DNA of 64,000 nt from an uncultured Coriobacteriaceae bacterium (lineage in GTDB: Bacteria > Actinomycetota > Coriobacteriia > Coriobacteriales > Coriobacteriaceae), in assembly GCA_944319885.1 (NCBI GenBank), contig CALUFC010000008.1:25504-89503 (forward strand), given 5' to 3'. A program made the position numbers and the translations under genes. Shown one piece after another: positions 61,207 through 64,000 of this stretch (its first letter is position 1; each line of letters starts with the position of its first letter). The notes under the pieces were generated by a model that saw only the letters and a program-made list of their open reading frames with translations, ran no database searches and was not told where the DNA came from.

Positions 61207-62640
61207 CTATCGCGCGAGCAGGAAGCGCACCTCGAAGGGTGCCAACGGCAGACGACCATCCAGATGCACGAGCGCCGCATCCTCAGGGTCCTTGGCGGCA
61301 TCCGCCAGCAGATCGACGAAGTCGCCGGCAAGCTCGCCGGCAGCGAACTCATACGGCTCGTCTACGGCGTTCACCGCCACGAGCACGCGCGCGGCGGGAT
61401 GCGTCTCATCCGCATCGACCGCTCGCTCGAACAGCAGCTGCTTGTTTTGAATCACCACGTTGCGATATGCACCATAGGAAAATGCCCGCGCGCCTGGCCC
61501 CGCGGTGCGCGCTGCGATGAGACGACGCAGATACGCGGTGAGCTCGTTGGGCTGCGGCTCGTCGAACGCAGGGCGCAGCTCGTAGTCGTCGTTATGCCCC
61601 TTATGGCCCGTCTGCCCCCACTCGCTGCCGTAGTACAGGCACGGGATGCCCGGCATGCCGAAGAGCATGCCGTATGCCGGCCGGATGCAGCGACCGTCCT
61701 CGAGGATGCTCGCCAGGCGCGTCACATCGTGGTTATCGGCAAAGGAGAGCAGGTGCAGCCCGCGGTAGATGCACCACGGATCACCCCCGAACTGCCGGTG
61801 CAGCGAATGGGCGATCTCGAACATGTTCTTGCTGTTGAAGCTCGAGTACAACCCCTTGTAGCACTCGTAGTTGGTGCACGAATCGAGCATCTCGGCATTC
61901 ACGAGCTGGGAGTAATCTCCGTGGAGCGTCTCGCCGATGAGCACGAACGTCCCGTCTTCGGCACGCTGTTCGGCGCTCTCCGCGCACGCAACGGTCGCCG
62001 CAGCGCCCGCAAGCGGATGCGATGCCGAGAGCTCGCCCGCCACACCGTGCAGGGCACGCAGGAAATCGTGGTCGAGCGAATAGGCGACGTCGAGCCTGAG
62101 CCCGTCGATGGCAAACTCGCGACGCCAGAAGCGCACGCTTTCCAGCAGGTAATCCACCACGGCGGGATTGCGCAGGTTGAGCTTCACCAAATCGAAGCAG
62201 CCCTCCCAGCCCTCGTACCAAAACCCGTCGCCAAACGCGGAGTCGCCATCGAAGTTGAGGTAGAACCAATCCTTGTACGGCGAATCCCAGCGCTTCTCGC
62301 GCACATCCTGAAACGCCCAGAATTCACGGCCCACGTGGTTAAACACCGCATCGAGCACGACGCGGATCCCGTGCGCATGAAGCGTTGCCACCACGTTCGC
62401 CAGGTCCTCATTGGTACCCAGGCGGCAATCGACGCGCCGCATATCGCGCGTGTCGTACCCGTGCGCGCTCGACTCGAACACCGGATTGAGCAGGACGGCA
62501 CCCACCCCAAGCTCCTCAAGATAGGCGGCCCATGCAGCGATCTTCGTTATGCGGTGCGCCAGCACGCCGTCGTTTATGCGCGGCGCGTCGCACAAGCCAA
62601 TGGGATAGATCTGATAGAACACGCTCTCATATGCCCACAT
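61207..62640 (-). CDS. GH13-family glycosidase (alpha-amylase-like)
   Basis: The 477-residue protein has YESVFYQIYPIGLCDAPRIN, DAVFNHVGREFWAFQD, the nucleophile in DGLRLDVAYSLDHDF, the acid-base in VLIGETLHGDYSQ and the transition-state Asp in FADNHDVTRLAS. These are GH13 regions I-IV. The early QIYP and the short domain C suggest a maltodextrin or glucodextrin hydrolase, intracellular since no signal peptide is seen. GGAG precedes the ATG at 62640. Confidence 0.92.
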   Translation of the reverse strand: MWAYESVFYQIYPIGLCDAPRINDGVLAHRITKIAAWAAYLEELGVGAVLLNPVFESSAHGYDTRDMRRVDCRLGTNEDLANVVATLHAHGIRVVLDAVFNHVGREFWAFQDVREKRWDSPYKDWFYLNFDGDSAFGDGFWYEGWEGCFDLVKLNLRNPAVVDYLLESVRFWRREFAIDGLRLDVAYSLDHDFLRALHGVAGELSASHPLAGAAATVACAESAEQRAEDGTFVLIGETLHGDYSQLVNAEMLDSCTNYECYKGLYSSFNSKNMFEIAHSLHRQFGGDPWCIYRGLHLLSFADNHDVTRLASILEDGRCIRPAYGMLFGMPGIPCLYYGSEWGQTGHKGHNDDYELRPAFDEPQPNELTAYLRRLIAARTAGPGARAFSYGAYRNVVIQNKQLLFERAVDADETHPAARVLVAVNAVDEPYEFAAGELAGDFVDLLADAAKDPEDAALVHLDGRLPLAPFEVRFLLAR

Positions 62641-62741
62641 GGCACGCTCCAATCATGCCGGGCGCCTTCTGACCACACCTCATGCAGCCACAACAGCGCA
62701 CTATTGACGGTTCGTCATTTCATTCAGTATAGCCTGATTGC

Positions 62742-63719
62742 CTAGCAATCACCATGATGGCGATGCCGATCGTTTCCGCCGAATCTCAGCCACCCGCGCC
62801 GATGGAAGAACGCGACCTCAAGCGTCACGATGACGCCGCAGACAACAACAACTGCCGGGTAGCCCCACGGCGCATCGAACAGCACCATATGCGGAAAGTT
62901 CATGCCGTACCACCCCGTGATGAAGGTGAGCGGCATCGCGATGGTTGCGACGACGGTGAGCCATTGCATGACGTTGTTCTGCCGCACGTCGATGCTCTCT
63001 TGGTAGAAGCTCTGAACCTGCAGGCAATAATCCTGCAGCGCCTCCAAGCGCGTGGAGAGCCGCTCGACCTGGCGCGCGAGATACTGCAAGCGCGTACTGT
63101 CGGCAGCAGCAATGAGGCCCGTCTCATCCTCGGCAAGCGAGTCGAGGATGTCCAAGATCCCCTGGTAGAATCCATCGAGACCGAGCATCCTGCGCGTATC
63201 TTCCATCATGAGGGCGCGGTTCACACGCCTGCGACCGTCGAGCACGAGCTCTTCGATGATCTCGAAGTCCTCGCGGATGCGGGCGAGTTTGGCAGGATGG
63301 TCTTTCACGATCAGGCGGATCATCGCGATGAACGCCCCCTGAGCGCTCTCGATGCGCACGCGATCTGTTACCAAGTGATCGAGGAAGCTCGCGCAGCTAT
63401 CGCCGTTGTCAACGAGCACGAGGTCGCGGGCACGCATGATAAATGCGAACCGACTGGCCTCACGCTGGCGTCGCCTGGCGGAGGGAATCACCACGATGCC
63501 TGCCGCCTCGTCGCCCTCTCGCTCGATGAACGATACGGCGGCATGTGGCAGCGCGCGGACGATCTCACTCGCCACCGTGCCAACGCACCTTTCGAGCGCC
63601 GTCTCCGGCTCCACAAGCATCACGCAGCCCGCCGCATCACCGTCGTCCGGCCGTATCGATGCGGTATCGCGATCAGCCTCGACGAGCGCACCAGATTGCA
63701 CGAGCCATGTTCGTTCCAT
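62742..63719 (-). CDS. CorA-family divalent cation channel
   Basis: The 325-residue protein has a soluble N-terminus, long helices (QVERLSTRLEALQDYCLQVQ) and two C-terminal membrane helices with the pore motif GWYGMNF between, the signature GMN. It imports magnesium or a related cation. The last residues DRHRHHGDC are His-rich. It is upstream of the GH13 gene on the same strand (101-base gap). Confidence 0.93.
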   Translation of the reverse strand: MERTWLVQSGALVEADRDTASIRPDDGDAAGCVMLVEPETALERCVGTVASEIVRALPHAAVSFIEREGDEAAGIVVIPSARRRQREASRFAFIMRARDLVLVDNGDSCASFLDHLVTDRVRIESAQGAFIAMIRLIVKDHPAKLARIREDFEIIEELVLDGRRRVNRALMMEDTRRMLGLDGFYQGILDILDSLAEDETGLIAAADSTRLQYLARQVERLSTRLEALQDYCLQVQSFYQESIDVRQNNVMQWLTVVATIAMPLTFITGWYGMNFPHMVLFDAPWGYPAVVVVCGVIVTLEVAFFHRRGWLRFGGNDRHRHHGDC

Positions 63720-63850
63720 AGCGCCACCTCCCAGGCTGCCCTACCCCATCTCATACCCCATCCCGGCGGCAAACGCGCATGCGATCATCCTGCCCACACG
63801 CGGCTGCAAGCGGGCGCGAAATCACCCGACCCCGTGTGCGGCGGCGATCC

Positions 63851-64000
63851 CTACCAATCCACCCGCGAGCGCGCGGCCTTCTTCTCCGCGTGCATGCGTT
63901 TGTTCTTGAGTCGTCGCTCGCGCGAGGCGGCCGTAGGCTTGGTTTTCTTGCGCGGACGCAGCTTGCGAGCGCGCCGTTTCAACTCACGGCGCAGTTTCTC
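63851..64000 (-). CDS. ArfB/YaeJ-type ribosome-rescue hydrolase, C-terminal end (gene continues past the right edge)
   Basis: The frame gives 49 residues, LRRELKRRARKLRPRKKTKP then TAASRERRLKNKRMHAEKK and a stop at 63851. The RKKTKPTAASRERRLKNKR segment is the basic tail of ArfB/YaeJ, which inserts into the empty mRNA channel of stalled ribosomes and is followed by hydrolysis of peptidyl-tRNA. The catalytic GGQ domain is beyond the window. The identification rests on this tail alone. Confidence 0.75.
   Translation of the reverse strand, partial: EKLRRELKRRARKLRPRKKTKPTAASRERRLKNKRMHAEKKAARSRVDW

Overview
The window comes from a high-GC Gram-positive chromosome. Gene content and gene order point to Coriobacteriia, most likely a Collinsella-like gut actinobacterium. 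The supporting features are a complete SUF operon under a divergent Rrf2 regulator, a GGGtGRT/IscU-like pair, a CarD regulator, an actinobacterial-style Rho with a long N-terminal extension, and a serC-serA-DUF1015 cluster. This assignment is an inference from families and codon style, not from a database match.

Layout. Positions 1-8100 form an accessory region. It opens with the N-terminal part of a family 2 glycosyltransferase (minus strand). Two paralogous Abi_2/AbiF-type HEPN proteins follow, at 589-1506 and 4532-5473, flanking a minus-strand unit of surface protein, PAP2 phosphatase and a 57-residue small protein. Each abi gene has a structured 5' leader: a first hairpin with a UACG loop, then a 13-15 bp terminator-like hairpin ending just before the Shine-Dalgarno sequence. 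I think this protein-plus-leader pair is the most interesting system here, because it looks like a HEPN toxin with a cis-encoded RNA antitoxin. An IS3-family element (5730-7070, 3-bp target duplication) and a damaged BrnT/BrnA toxin-antitoxin pair complete the region.

Positions 8127-16268 hold iron-sulfur biogenesis: Rrf2 regulator, sufC-B-D-S-U, then an IscU-like protein with a GGGtGRT protein. Positions 16345-22303 hold a flavoprotein oxidoreductase, an EamA exporter, tRNA-Lys and tRNA-His, VanZ, a two-segment membrane protein and a short-chain dehydrogenase. Positions 22331-29839 are housekeeping: rho, glmM, argS, carD and an HD-domain protein. Positions 30151-39747 hold a predicted endonuclease-like protein, proA, an S33 peptidase, proB, pncB, a tail-anchored protein, a GNAT-radical SAM fusion and tRNA-Ala. 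HicAB with a third gene lies at 39870-40813.

Positions 41419-47908 hold a WecA/TagO-type phosphosugar transferase, trpS, a HAD phosphatase, an MGMT-like protein, a polysaccharide flippase and a metallophosphoesterase. Positions 48197-52085 are serine biosynthesis (serC, serA, DUF1015) with a strongly structured serC-serA gap. The rest holds a PGM-family phosphatase, an ArsP_2-type metal exporter, a DnaQ-like exonuclease, a polysaccharide deacetylase, rsmJ, a frameshifted DUF389 gene, SixA, an ABC-class ATPase, YbaK, a GH13 enzyme, CorA and the tail of ArfB.

Three ~129-bp elements with near-identical terminal inverted repeats (7169-7297, 19378-19505, 31372-31501) form a dispersed family. All three sit just 3' of a gene. 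No CRISPR array or rRNA gene was seen.
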